Shown: piece by piece, positions 34,910-46,390 of the stretch
How the letters are laid out: each line of letters opens with the position of its first letter
Position numbering within the stretch: position 1 is the first letter of the stretch
NCBI GenBank assembly: GCA_028829895.1
Contig: CM054183.1
Span: 20,383,975-20,447,974, forward strand
DNA: 64,000 nucleotides
From: Sinotaia quadrata
Lineage: Eukaryota > Mollusca > Gastropoda > Architaenioglossa > Viviparidae
Direction of reading: 5' to 3'
Notes under the pieces: model-generated
What the model was told of the DNA's origin: nothing
Database searches by the model: none
The model's input: the letters and a program-made list of their open reading frames with translations, nothing else
Translations under genes and position numbers: made by a program

Positions 34910-37269
34910 GTGAGATTTTTTAATTTGTTGTATTGTGTGCATAATGATTACTGTGACACAACGCCACCGCAGTTATTGGTTATTATTACTATTAAGTAAT
35001 TAATCATCCATAACTAATTACAAGTGATGAGAATCTTAATTTATGTTATTAATAATCCTCCAGAAGACACCACTCGTCTCTCTCACTTGGCCGATATGCA
35101 GGCTCTTTAAACGTTTTCTCTTTTCCACAACATTAAAGACAAACATTTACCGTCACACAATATTTCTATAGGTGGAAAACTTCTTACCAAAGGAGAAGAT
35201 AAATCCATCTTTAATCTATATTTAGCGAGCCCCCATTCACCCACTATCTCTCCAACATATGGTTATCGATATATGTAAGAAGGTCAATACATTTAACAAT
35301 AAATTTATTAAATTAACAATCAAATATACATATAACAAATACAATAAAAAGATAATTTGACATCAATATTTCCATGAAACTGCATTCAAATAATTTTAAT
35401 GCTTATACAGTCTTATATCCTAACACATAATTCAACAAGCAGATTAGTGTCAATATAAATTACAGGATCATTCTTATCATAGAACAGAAATGGAGTTATA
35501 GAGAGATAAGCGAAAATAGTTTGTACATAACCTTCTCAATGGTGATGTCTCACTAGTCTTTCACTTGCTTTCCTAACAATATCACAAGTTTATTGTTCAC
35601 AATAGAATTGTCACTTCTTCGTGTGCTCCTCTAGCACTCTGTAGAATGTTCCATGAGTTACTGTTCTCTCGAGACTAATCTGGGTACTCCTTCGAAGTAT
35701 TAGATCACTCAAGCAGAAGAACAATGTAGCAACTTCCTTATACCAGAAATTTCATGATGTAATCAAGCATACCTTGACATCATACATTAACAGAGTGCAG
35801 TGTATCCTTACACTTATATAATGGGGTAGAGACTTCTTGAATCTGCTACAATTGTAACAGTTTATAAATCAGTAAACCAGTACCAGGAAGAAAATTAGAA
35901 ATTCCTGCAATCCTGAAAATTATAGAAATTCCAGAAATTCTAGAAAAGCTGCTTCTTCCCTGTAAAATATAATCAGGGAACAAATGCTAAGTTTTCCAGT
36001 TTATCATCTCTAACTCCATTCTTTCTTACATTCAAGTCTCAACTTACAGTTTCTGTAATAGTATTTATTAGCCGGATACACGCATACAGCATATACCATA
36101 ATATACCATAATAATTTATGAATGTGTTCACTAGAAACAATGTCATGTGTTTAACATATAAAATACAAGCATCATAATTTACGATTGTACAAGGAATAGT
36201 CTACTCACATAATACATCTTACATTAAACGCAAGCATAATATATCAATAGCAAAATGCACGAAATATTTCTAAGTCCATTCTCTTTCAATCAATCAGTTA
36301 ACTCACTATTAAGCTAATGGCTGCCTTTCATCATGATCGGACTTCAACCACACCAAATTCAAAGTGATTAGAAAATAGAATCATTTCAGCAGTCTAAACT
36401 TTGATCTCAGCCCATTGGCTGGTCTCGTTCTTGTAAATCTTGATCATTGGATAATAAAAATACTAATTCACATAAGACCGGTTTATATTACATCATTACG
36501 TTCTAGCACATTCTCTTCATGAGTTGTTATTTTAACTCTGGTACTTACAAAACACGCAGTACCCAAAGGTCATGTCACGCTGATATTAAATAAGTAATAT
36601 AATATTTAATTTTAAAATAGGGACAGATAACTCTGCCTTGTCACAGATACCATGTGTATAGTTTTTTCTTGTCAACATATTCTTAGCTATTAATGGAAAT
36701 ATATGCAAAGTATCTCACGCACTAAATGTTCTTGAAGAATTACAATAACTGAATGTTTGTTCTGGTAGAAATCTTTTGAAGTTCTAACATGCAGAAAAAC
36801 TACATTCTACATTTAATTGTTATCTGCAAACTTACAGTTTTAGATGGGTAAACTGAAATTACTTTTGGATTATTGTGTAAGTGCAGTGTCTTTCTTTTTG
36901 TGATCACTACAAAGAATATTTCAGTTTCTAGAAAAGCAAACTGTACATTTTTGTTGTTGGTGGTATATAATTTTCTTCTCTTTTTTTAAAAAAAAAAAGG
37001 TTCATGACAAACTAGAAGAAAAGGCAGGCCGAAAATTTACAACTTTTAAGGCCATAAAGTACATCTCGCAGGTAGTTGCAGGTATTAACTATATAGTAAA
37101 GGTAAGCGACATATAGGTAGATTTTTTTCTTTATTCTTAGAAAAGTCAATTATACTGTTAAGTGTTTGTGTGTATGCATGTGTGTGCGTGTGTAATAACT
37201 ACTGTGTATATGTGTATGAATTGGATAGTATGTGTGAACTGTAGAGAGAATGTGTGTGTGTGAATTGGA

Positions 37270-37300
<31 letters not shown>

Positions 37301-37311
37301 TGTGTGTGTGT

Positions 37312-37396
<85 letters not shown>

Positions 37397-38424
37397 CGGA
37401 GAGGTGTTGTTGACAAACTTGGAAAGATGGCAGCTTTCGACCTGAGTCGATTTCGCACTTGGCACGAGGTGTGCCGCTTTTGAAAGGTTGGTGATAGAGA
37501 TGGACAGAGTGGAGTGGAGAAAAGTTGAAAGTGTAATGATGGTGAAAATCGACTGGTGAGTCCGTGGCGTTCATAAACTTATCCAGCTCCACTGTTGTTC
37601 TTTCCTCAAGTGGGCGTATTGTTTGTGTCTCGGGATCTTTTTTCTTTAGTGGTGGGTGTGTCGTAGATCGTAGCTGGTGTATTCAGTTTGATTAATTTTC
37701 TCCTTGGTGGTTTGTGTGATGGCGATCACATGTTTTGTTCTCTCCATATGTGTGAATTTGGTTTCTCCTTTCTATGTCGATTGAACCTCCATTTCTATTG
37801 TTGTGACTGTCAGTGTCATTTGAAAAGGTTTCTCTGGGTGTAGTAATTGTCGTCTGAGAAGAGTTGTTTTTTGTTTTGGGTGGATTTTCCAAATTATTTG
37901 CGTCTTAATTTCCTTCTCGCACGTACTGGTGGAGTTGGTTGGGTCCCTTGTTCCGCTGCTGCTCGCTTGTCAAACCCTTGGACGCGCTCTTGGAGGATCC
38001 GCCTCACAGTATTGCCTGCCTTAAAGACGAATCATCTTTGCGAGCGAAGATTTTGAAGAGTAATGCATTGAATGCCCTCTAGATCATCTTTGGTTGAGTT
38101 TAATTTCAGGCTTTCTGTTGATGGCCCATATATCGCATGATTTACGATCAAGACTGAATCCAACTTTTCTAGTTTTGTCATGGAGTGCAATACCTTCTTG
38201 CTTTCCCAGCCCTGAAAATGGCTTGGGAAGGGTGCTAGTTGTCCGGGTGTTTCGCATTTCCATCTTCAATCTGGGTAATCCGTGGGAGTGAAGGCTGGGT
38301 GAGACAACGAACGAAGGGGTGGCGAGAGAAACAAACGGGAGCGATTACCGAACCAAACGAATTGGAGTGTGTATGTGAACTGGAGCGTACATTTGAATTA
38401 AGTGTATATGTGTGTGTATGCGTG

Positions 38425-38460
<36 letters not shown>

Positions 38461-38814
38461 CGTGTGTGAATTTAAGATTGTGTATGGGTATTGATTTAAC
38501 GGTTAAGTATGTTTGTGTCTGCGTAAATTGATGAGTGTGTGTGTGTATGTGTGTGGCTATGCGTGTGAACTGAAGCATGTGTGTGATTGTGTCTGTGAAT
38601 TGAAGAGCGCATGATGTGACTGTTGGCCCATTTCTCTGCCATCACTCCCACTTTTGATTGCTGTATATTATTTTTATCTTTAAAGATCCAAGTTGGCGAA
38701 GCGGATTACATCCATGCCAAAGTATTCAAACCTCTACCACAAACTAACAAAATGCCTGAAGTTACGGATTTGCAAGATCACAAGACTTTGATTGACAAGG
38801 TCCTGCCGTTCTAG
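34805..38814 (+). CDS. CSTB-like: Cystatin B / stefin-type cysteine protease inhibitor
   Basis: Three coding exons (34805-34909, 37000-37101, 38686-38814) join in phase 0 at both introns to give 111 residues. Seen: near the N-terminus a GG pair (residues 17-18) precedes the first helix. The exon 2 product ends its helix and enters QVVAGINY (QVVAG at about residues 59-63), the hallmark first inhibitory hairpin of cystatins. Exon 3 carries the second hairpin region (PLPQTNK) and ends VLPF. There is no signal peptide and no cysteine pairs, as in type-1 cystatins. Known: stefins are cytosolic competitive inhibitors of papain-like cathepsins and the two introns of stefin genes fall at similar places. 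The length is close to the usual 98-110, with about 12 extra N-terminal residues. Intron 1 holds a 1.7 kb mobile element and intron 2 a long (TG)n array and a GC-rich island. Confidence 0.93.
34952..36645 (-). mobile_element. Full-length dispersed element (1.69 kb) in cystatin intron 1
   Basis: Both ends are present: TGTGACACAACGCCACC at 34952 and CTCTGCCTTGTCACA at 36631-36645. They enclose sequence collinear, in reverse, with the copies at 31.4-32.9 and 26.5-28.1 kb. Flanks ATTAC/GATAC agree at three of five bases only. There is no ORF. It fills most of intron 1 and lies antisense to the cystatin gene. Confidence 0.72.
37000..37101 (+). CDS. CSTB-like: Cystatin exon 2
   Basis: 34 codons between acceptor AAAG (AG at 36998-36999, after an unusual A-run) and donor GTAAGC at 37102. 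It contains the QVVAG motif. It is too short to be seen as a stand-alone open frame. Confidence 0.9.
37165..37395. repeat. (TG)n array in cystatin intron 2
   Basis: More than 120 bp of nearly pure TG (37270-37392), with interrupted TG before it. Open frames through it on both strands are artefacts. Confidence 0.97.
37395..38358. other. GC-richer island inside cystatin intron 2, probable mobile-element remnant
   Basis: About 960 bp of clearly less AT-rich sequence with scattered open frames of up to 76 codons on both strands, none recognisable. TG-type sequence borders both sides, and the phrase GAATTGGAGTGTGT occurs at both borders (37262 and 38359). This suggests insertion into a TG-rich array. 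Coding remnants on the minus strand are possible (38084-38269), but I cannot name the family. Confidence 0.45.
38400..38470. repeat. (TG)n microsatellite, right border of the island
   Basis: GTGTATGTGTGTGTATGCGT then about 36 bp of TG. Confidence 0.9.
38686..38814 (+). CDS. CSTB-like: Cystatin exon 3
   Basis: Acceptor TTTAAAG ends at 38685. 42 codons follow, then TAG. It encodes the C-terminal strands with the second hairpin. Confidence 0.9.
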   Translation: MQVGEADYIHAKVFKPLPQTNKMPEVTDLQDHKTLIDKVLPF

Positions 38815-39200
38815 CTAGACCCGTCATATCCGTGCAATTTAACTGTCGTGTAACAGTTTAGTTATATATCTATTGAATAGGCACACACATTTATCTTGTC
38901 TAGCAGTTTAGTCTTTATATCATACCACATTTTATTCACAATTGCTTTTGCGTTTAGCTCCCTTACTGCTGTATCAGATTACAAGGGACCTAGCCACCAA
39001 TATAGCGCCACCAATATAGCGAAGTTTCTTTCGTATTTTCGAGCTTTAACTATATAAACTATTAAATCAACATATCTCTGATAATTTAGTTATTAATATT
39101 TCAGTACAAAATTGCTGTCTATCTATTTAGCTGCATAGCATTTGCATCAACAAACGTTTATCCAGAGGTATGCACAATCATAAAAGTGCCATCTATACAT
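38815..39200 (+). other. Probable cystatin 3' UTR and flank
   Basis: AT-rich, with no canonical AATAAA close to the stop. A variant ATTAAA occurs at 39061-39066, which could serve as poly(A) signal. Confidence 0.35.
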
Positions 39201-39206
39201 TCCTGT

Positions 39207-39275
39207 AAGGAGTTGTCTTACAGATTTGTCTTACAGAGTTGTCTTACAGAGTTGTCTTACAGAGTTGTCTTACAG
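39207..39275. repeat. 13-bp tandem repeat AGTTGTCTTACAG
   Basis: Five copies, mostly perfect. Confidence 0.9.
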
Positions 39276-39575
39276 TCGAGTTGTACCTAATGCCTCGAAC
39301 GTGTCAGCAAATCCAAAATTTTATTTCTGGCCATATTTTTTTCAGTTTATCGGGTTACCAAAACATATACCAATATGCAAAACTTTTATTATTAAAATAT
39401 ATCAACCTAACACTCTTCCCAAACAAACACCATGCCACCGTTTTCTTGCCAACCACAAAGAAAAGGCACATTGATTAGTAACGTAAAACCAGCAGATACA
39501 GAGCAGGGTGATCTGTGACGTAAAATTGTCTGCTAACAAAGAATTTCAGAACGCGATGATCTGTGACATCAGAAC

Positions 39576-39781
39576 CAGTGGTGTAGCAATGGATTGCGCA
39601 GGTTGTGCTATGCACAAGGGCCCCGTAGACCAGGAGTTCCTTTGACAGCGAGAAGAGTCAATTTATATCTATGCTGTATGCAACGGCGTTATTTTTCGTT
39701 TGAAATCAAAGGACAAATCACCGCTCTGCACAAGAGACCCCTCATAAAAAAAAACCAACACCAAAGCTTGCTATGTCACTG
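39576..39781. mobile_element. 206-bp MITE, hAT-like
   Basis: Terminal inverted repeats CAGTGGTGTAGCAA (left) and TTGCTATGTCACTG (right, inverted) agree at 11 of 14 bases. Flanking 8-mers ATCAGAAC (39568-39575) and GTCAGAAC (39782-39789) match at 7 of 8, as an 8-bp target-site duplication should. An 8-bp duplication with CAGTG-type ends is typical of hAT transposons. No transposase is encoded, and the open frame across it is not a gene. Confidence 0.8.
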
Positions 39782-40020
39782 GTCAGAACAGTGGATGTTT
39801 GTATCTTCAAAATAAAATTTTAAAATCAATTTTAAAAAGTAATGTTGATGTGGTGTATGTATGTACAAAACGAGAAATGGTATACATTGTAATTTGCTAT
39901 AAGCCATAATTGTGTTTGTCATTGAGGTTTTAGCAGAGAAAACAAAGTTACTGGTCCCAGTTTATAGCACTTCTGGACATGACAACAAACACAGTGTCAA
40001 AAATAACTGTTTGTGTGTGT

Positions 40021-40061
<41 letters not shown>
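40021..40061. repeat. (GA)n microsatellite
   Basis: About 38 bp of GA. Confidence 0.95.
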
Positions 40062-40063
<2 letters not shown>

Positions 40064-40144
40064 AAAGTGTAAAGATATTTCAGCAACTAACTTTACTGGC
40101 CTTTGCGTAGTAATGTACATTAATGATAAGTCAGTACTTAAGCC

Positions 40145-40350
40145 ATTAAAAAAATACATTAAATAATTAAACATTAAAAAACCATTAAGACATTAAACAT
40201 TTAAAAAAACATTAAAAGCATTAAACATTTAAAAAAAACATTAAAACATTACATATTTATATTAAAAAAACACATTAAAAACATTACACATTAAAAAAAC
40301 ATTAAAAACATTACACATTAAAAAACCCATTAAAAATATTACATATTAAA
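40145..40350. repeat. Degenerate CATTAAAAA repeats
   Basis: About fourteen occurrences of ACATTAAAA or similar at 12-22 bp spacing. Confidence 0.85.
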
Positions 40351-40354
40351 AAAA

Positions 40355-41550
40355 ACAACAAGCAAATCCAACATAGTAAATAAATACCAGACAAGTAAGC
40401 AAACAAATAATATATCAACAGCTTCATCAACAAGCTAACAAAGAAATAAGTAATAGGTCTATATCAATAAATCAATAAACCTCACTGCAATGATTACCTA
40501 CCAAATTATCAGAATGATACCATATACAATTCTATGGATGTATTAGAAATGGCTCTGGTTGACTAATGCAACCACATATAACATTGTGTTTATACACAAA
40601 TTTGTATGTACATTCAATTTGGTTCTTCCAGTCATCACTTTCATCAAGCTCTTCATTAAAGACTTCAATCAAGTCTTCATTGTTAGGTCGCTAGTCATGT
40701 GACATTACAGCTCATGATGTAACACTTCTGTCCAGCTCAATGTCAGACGTATGTCAAAGATTGCCTCAGCATACACAACACATTGCTGATGCGCAAAGGA
40801 AGACAACTCCGTCTTTACAGATAAACAATATACCAGGTGATGGCTTCTAAAATCAATACCTTCTTAAAATACCTCTGTGACATAACCTTTCCATTTCTTA
40901 CTCTTATTTGTATCTGCAACCATTAGTAACTTATAAGAATTATGAATGCATTCAACATTTTCAAGAAAGAGAGATTTGGGAGCATGCATAATGAATTAAA
41001 CTTGGTCATAAACATTTCAGGAGACTATGAACTATCGTGCAATAACACGTCCATTTTGTACCAGATTTCAGTAGCAGATTCTTTTGATTTAATCATTAAC
41101 TTGAATTAACTCTACTTCTGAATTAATCTGCCTTTGTGATTACTACATATTGTTTACCACTTGCTTCTTATTTAACTTTCATTGTGTTGAATAAATTTTG
41201 TTACTTGTTAATTACACTCCCACTTGTGTATTTAAACAAAGAAAGAGATTTGCATGCTTAGGGAGTGCGGGCTTAATTTTACTTGCGTTATAAAGTCAAA
41301 TAATAGCAATTTTTTTAAGAGTCCCACTGAACTGAGGGAGAGTGTGTGGGCCAGAATTTCTATACTATTAAGAAGTGTTCGAACTTGCAAGGAGTGACAG
41401 GAGTTTTGAAATGGTAACGCTCAGATGCAGGTAGAAATAAATAAATTAATGGTTAATGTCTCTGAGGACCGAGTTTCTATGTCTGCAAATTATGAAGGCC
41501 AGTATGGGAATTAAGTAGACTAGAGGTTGGGTATCTAATCTGTTAAACCG
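40355..41550. other. Intergenic, no supported feature
   Basis: AT-rich sequence without open frames over 60 codons and without clear repeats. Confidence 0.45.
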
Positions 41551-41557
41551 ACCATCT

Positions 41558-41642
41558 CATTATCTATCTATCTATCTATCTACCTATCTATCTATCTGTC
41601 TATCTATTTATTTCTATTTATTTACTATCTATCTATCTATCA
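41558..41642. repeat. Imperfect (ATCT)n microsatellite
   Basis: TATCTATC repeats with interruptions (ACCT, GTCT, ATTT). Confidence 0.92.
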
Positions 41643-41757
41643 TTGACAGGTATTTTCAACGTAGGAAGTGTCCCTTAATGCTGATGATTATATAAACTCT
41701 TATCTATAATATAATACACTTCTTAATTCAGACTGGGTTTATAATAAGGCAGCCTCT

Positions 41758-41892
41758 CTATGCTCGTCCCTATACAATGCTAATCATTGTATATAAATAT
41801 ATACCTAGAATAAACATTGACTTGACACACTCCAATTCTCCCTATGCAATGCTAATTATTGTATTTATAAATATATACCTAGAATAAACATT
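41758..41892. repeat. Direct repeat of about 60 bp, two copies
   Basis: CCCTATACAATGCTAATCAT and the following bases to CCTAGAATAAACATT occur near 41769 and 41839 with few differences. Confidence 0.8.
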
Positions 41893-41899
41893 CTCCCTT

Positions 41900-43330
41900 G
41901 GTGGACTATTCACATTCAGAGGTTTTCTTTTATTTCACACTTAACCATTAAGTAATGCCCACCACCACCTTCACCATGAATGAGCCTTTACTTGCCAGGT
42001 ATATAACCAAGAAATAGTGGATGAATAAGAAAAGAAACAGATTTATTTTAACAATATGAATTTACCACACACATTACATAAAATATAGCTTTGAATCAAA
42101 CACAAAATATAGGTATAAACAACACACAAAATAAAAGTCCATAATATCCAACTTGCTGTCCTTAAGATTAGAGTTCAGTTCTTGACAACCAAGTAAATAA
42201 TGTATCGTTCTCAAGGTCTTGAGGAGTTCATTAAATGATATGCCTGCAATATGGTTACTACTGTCAATATTGAGAACCAACATTTATTATCAACATGAAG
42301 TAGAGGGGAAAGGATAGGTGATTAAATAGGTGTGTATCCATATGTTTGTAGAATTGTTAACCCTTTGCCACCCCACCATGAGTAAGAATGACATCAGAGA
42401 CGTGTGCCCTCCTTAGGTCAAACTAAACAAGTTACAAGGTCACAATGGATTAGGAAACCACGTAGGCAGAGGAGTGAAGTCAAAAGACAAACAAGGTCAA
42501 AGAAGAAAAGGCAACTGAAGTTAAAACAAAGTTAAGGCACTGATGCTAAATCTGGTAACGTACAGGTCTGACTCGTAAGGATCTGATCTAATTTACGTTA
42601 TTTACCTTCCCATAAAATAACATATGTTATCCTAGTAAGCACACGATCTAAAATTATCCCAATTCTCTCAGCCTCAGCTGATTAACATAACGTTTCACTG
42701 TGAGTTAATCAATGAGACTACACTACATACCGTGCAAATCACACACGCACACATACATATATATAATAAATTAATTATAAAATATATATATATAAATACA
42801 CAAAATAATTACAATTAATAAGTACCTTACAAAATTAGATTGCACTACATAATCTCCATACCAGGATTGTAAAATACACCATACAGTTAAGTATAATTAA
42901 AGAAAGTAGCATTCTTCACAAATCAAACTACACTAAAAAAATCTCCAAATCATTATGAACAAGATCCTACAAGATCTAAATCTGCCACTAAGCCACTAAG
43001 GCATGCTGATGATAAAAATTAAACAGTGACTGCACACGTTACATGCAAAATATATTTTATAACAAATTATAGAGCACTCTCTACAGAATCAAAAATATAA
43101 GTTAAACCTTCAGTAATATAAAATATCACAAATGAATATACATATAAATTATAACTTATACATATGGACATAATACTTTAACTACTGGCTGAAAAGAAAA
43201 TAATTAAAATTGAAAAAGTCTGTAATCTGTAGCTTTGAATTTATTCACAAATACCAGCCTTGACTGCATTCACTTTAAAAGGGGACCTTCAATCTATCAA
43301 CTATGATGAGAATATGAAGAGTGGTTTTAG
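41900..43330. other. AT-rich intergenic sequence
   Basis: No supported gene. The minus-strand frame 42074-42283 has no family. Confidence 0.4.
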
Positions 43331-43338
43331 AAGCTGAA

Positions 43339-43454
<116 letters not shown>

Positions 43455-43499
43455 TGACTTGAGTTCTATACCTTAGTAATTTTTCTTGGTTAATTTCAG

Positions 43500-43597
43500 A
43501 TATCCATTGGTTAATCACGATGTATATCTCTATCTGTTACCTAATTACCATCAATCAGCTATCACTTACTGCCAGTTTATCTACCAGCGAACCTCAG
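43500..43597 (+). other. Candidate upstream exon of the PH-BTK gene
   Basis: The 98-nt block has a good acceptor (TTAATTTCAG to 43499) and donor (CAG|GTGAGC at 43598). It is open in the frame that would leave one base for the next exon, which is exactly the phase required by the exon at 46200. It contains no ATG in that frame, so a further exon would be needed, and the resulting peptide matches nothing I know. Confidence 0.3.
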
Positions 43598-44158
43598 GTG
43601 AGCAGAGTTTTTGTGAAATGCTGGCCAATGAAATTCTGTGACAAATGTTAATCCATTTAGCACAGAATTATTCTACAGTGAGACATTCCTCTGCAATCAA
43701 AATTTAGGGAAAACAATCTATACCGACTTTTATCAATGTTGCACTTAACGTCAGAGCATGACATCTACTGTAAACAGAGCTAAATTATAGTATTATAGCA
43801 AGAAAAACATACTATAGTTTAGCTATAAAACTTCATATAATAAAAAGTGATAAATATTGGCTATGGTGAACATATTTGTCACTCTATATTTCTATACCCA
43901 GTTATTATGAGTTTATATTTTGTTTATTTGCTCATTGCCTGCATGTGTGGAGGTGTCTCTGTGCATTTATTGCTCAAGTATTGTTCATGCGCAAGCGACA
44001 GTAATTAATGACGCAATGACGTGTGGGTGAATGAATGTGTTGATTGGGTGTAAATGTTCTGGCCACACGGCATCCAAACTGAGCTTTTTAGTTTTAATTT
44101 AAATTTTAGTATTCCACCTATGCATTTCTGAAATTTCCTAGGCTGTTTACCTTTACAT

Positions 44159-44480
44159 GGGGGGGGGGGGGTGTCAGAACTCTGCAACAGAGACAAGAGA
44201 GACGAGAAGGACTAAGGACCGACCAAGTAGGGAATCAATAGAGAACCTAGGCCTTAGGGCCGCCAGTAGAGAGTCAGACATGAGAGAGCAACTTAGGACA
44301 AATCGTGTAGGAAGGACCCTAGGATTGCTAGTTAGGCCCACGGCAAAGTAGTGCACTGAAGCCCCTCGTGCACACTCACTCACAGAAATAAAAATATAAA
44401 TTAATGGTCGATAAAATGCCCCTAAGCTTGTGAGGCCCCGGGAACTGTCCAGCGTGCCCATGAATTAAGACTAACTGTTA
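44159..44480. other. Purine-rich, GC-richer segment of unknown origin
   Basis: It starts with a G12 run (44159-44171). The composition differs from the flanks and a minus-strand frame stays open for 95 codons (44174-44461) without a recognisable domain. It may be a mobile-element fragment. Confidence 0.35.
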
Positions 44481-44540
44481 TAGAGCAGGAGATAAAATAA
44501 GCGGTTTTGATAAGGCCCCTCATTTTACTAGAGTTTCTTT

Positions 44541-44640
44541 GTCCAATGGCTCGTTGTCCTAGCGCGCAGCTTTCAATATTTATTATATGCTCCGCCTACC
44601 GACATATCTTAACATGAACCATTGGCTCCACCCACTCCCA
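44541..44640 (+). promoter_or_regulatory. Promoter-like patch with CCAAT boxes upstream of the PH-BTK gene
   Basis: A direct CCAAT at 44543-44547 and an inverted one (ATTGG) at 44621-44625 sit with CT-rich GC-box-like elements (CTCCGCC, CTCCACCC). This is about 1.6 kb upstream of the first firm exon. It is a candidate promoter by composition only. Confidence 0.3.
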
Positions 44641-45882
44641 ATATAGGTTGTTAGCATCGTTTTGCGAGTCTCACGTTAAAAGAGGGGCAAAGCTTTTGTA
44701 GTAGAAATCTGATCACATGACAGTTAATTTGATATGTTAATTGTGTAACCGCAAAAAATAAATAAATCAATGTCACCTCCATATAATAGTAGATATTACA
44801 CATTTCGTGTAATGTATATCTCTCCGTTTTTGTTTTTGTTTTTTACATTGGAAAAGGGATATAATAAAATAATCGAGAATAGATAGAAACAGAAATCACT
44901 CCAACATCCACGTGCATGAAAAAGATAATTAACGCTAAAGATTAGCGTTATGGGAAAAATTTCAGTAAGCTCAATGTTATTATAAATTTCTAAACCAAAT
45001 ATAAAACGAACTAATTACAGGAAACTTTTGTTTAAACAAGTCAATAATTATATTTAAATTTTGTTTAGTTTGTGCACTTTAGAACTTATTTTCTATTTTT
45101 TTAAGTAGGGATTTGTTGCTTATTCGTTTACAAATTTTTTAATCTGTCTTTTGCATCGTAGATGGCGCTGCGCGCCAGAAAAAAAAAATCATGCTTGTTT
45201 ACCTTGACAATACGGTAGCTCTCTCTTGTTCACTTATATCTGGAGCAATTTCAAATTTAATTCCTTCTTAGAAGCATAACTCTTTTATGAAAATACCACA
45301 TTAATTGTGTCCTAGATATTCTGCGAAATCTGATTAGCTCTTTCTATTGTGCTTAAATATATTTTTACGTGCACTTTAAAATGACAACTTAAGGTATTAT
45401 TCGTGATTTGCATAAAATGTTTTACTTAGATTTCTGAATTAAAACATAATTATGAGCATTTCTGTTTAAAGTTTTAAAATAAAAGAAATATAAAATACAT
45501 TAACTGGATTTTGCTTAAATTAAAAAAAAATGCAGCTTATTACAATCGAACAATGGTTTCATGTACGTACTTATTTACTTGAAATTGTTAGTTATGGATA
45601 TGAATTTGGGTAGCTAATTGTTCCTCATTCTTTTTAATAATGTTTACGGCTCCATCTAAAACATATATCTTTATGCATTTAATTCAGATTTGTGTTCAGG
45701 TAGGTGACATGTATATACGGCAATTAAACATTGATATAAAATAGGATTGACTTATAGTTATATTTTCAACACAACTAATAGAACTATTCGGCTTATAGAA
45801 AGCAAATTATATATTAGGCTACAATCGGTGCACACATAAAAAAGAACTATTTTGTAAAACGATTATTATAGTCACTTAATGC

Positions 45883-46030
45883 ATATCTTTGATTTATATC
45901 ACCATAATTACAATTTTTCAAGTCTGTCGCATAAAAGATCATCTCAGACACATAAAGACATCTTTGATTTATATAATTAAAATTACTTTTCTTTAAGTCT
46001 GTTGCATAAAGGAGCATTTCAAAACTGTAA
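45883..46030. repeat. Direct repeat of about 75 bp, two copies
   Basis: ATCTTTGATTTATAT... through AAGTCTGT.GCATAAA..ATCAT occurs at 45883 and 45960 with about 80 percent agreement by eye. Confidence 0.7.
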
Positions 46031-46199
46031 TTTTACAACTGTTGGATTACCAGAATTTTTACATATATTTTAATCACAGTAGTTTACCTGGTGAAAAATG
46101 CATAATTATCATTTCTCAAACATGATCATTTCAGTATTCATCATTTCATGATTTTTCTAAAATATTTTTTAATATTAACTTTATATTTTGTTCAACTAG

Positions 46200-46390
46200 G
46201 AAGAGCTATAGAAACTTCTTTTAAGTACAGCATGGTGGGCAAGATTAATCCTCTGCAAAGGGAACTAAAAGTGGACACTTTGATTAAGAAATCACAAGGG
46301 AAGAGCTTCTTCTTAACTGCTGACAATTACAAAGAACGTGTCTTTGTTCTGGGCTCAGAGTTTTTGTCTTACTGTGGAGGATCTGTCCTG
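46200..46390 (+). CDS. PH-BTK gene exon 1 of module 1 (PH strands 1-3)
   Basis: Acceptor AACTAG ends at 46199 and the donor GTAATA is at 46391. The in-frame ATG at 46232 has a strong context. It encodes the basic first loop (IKKSQGK) and YKERVFVL. Confidence 0.85.

Noticed and set aside
37150..37592. Open frames on both strands in the TG array
   Set aside because: Dinucleotide repeat artefacts inside cystatin intron 2.
39594..39815. 73-codon frame
   Set aside because: Lies within the MITE and contains its inverted end. No protein family.
44174..44461. 95-codon minus-strand frame
   Set aside because: Overlaps a purine-rich segment. The translation matches nothing and looks like a compositional effect.
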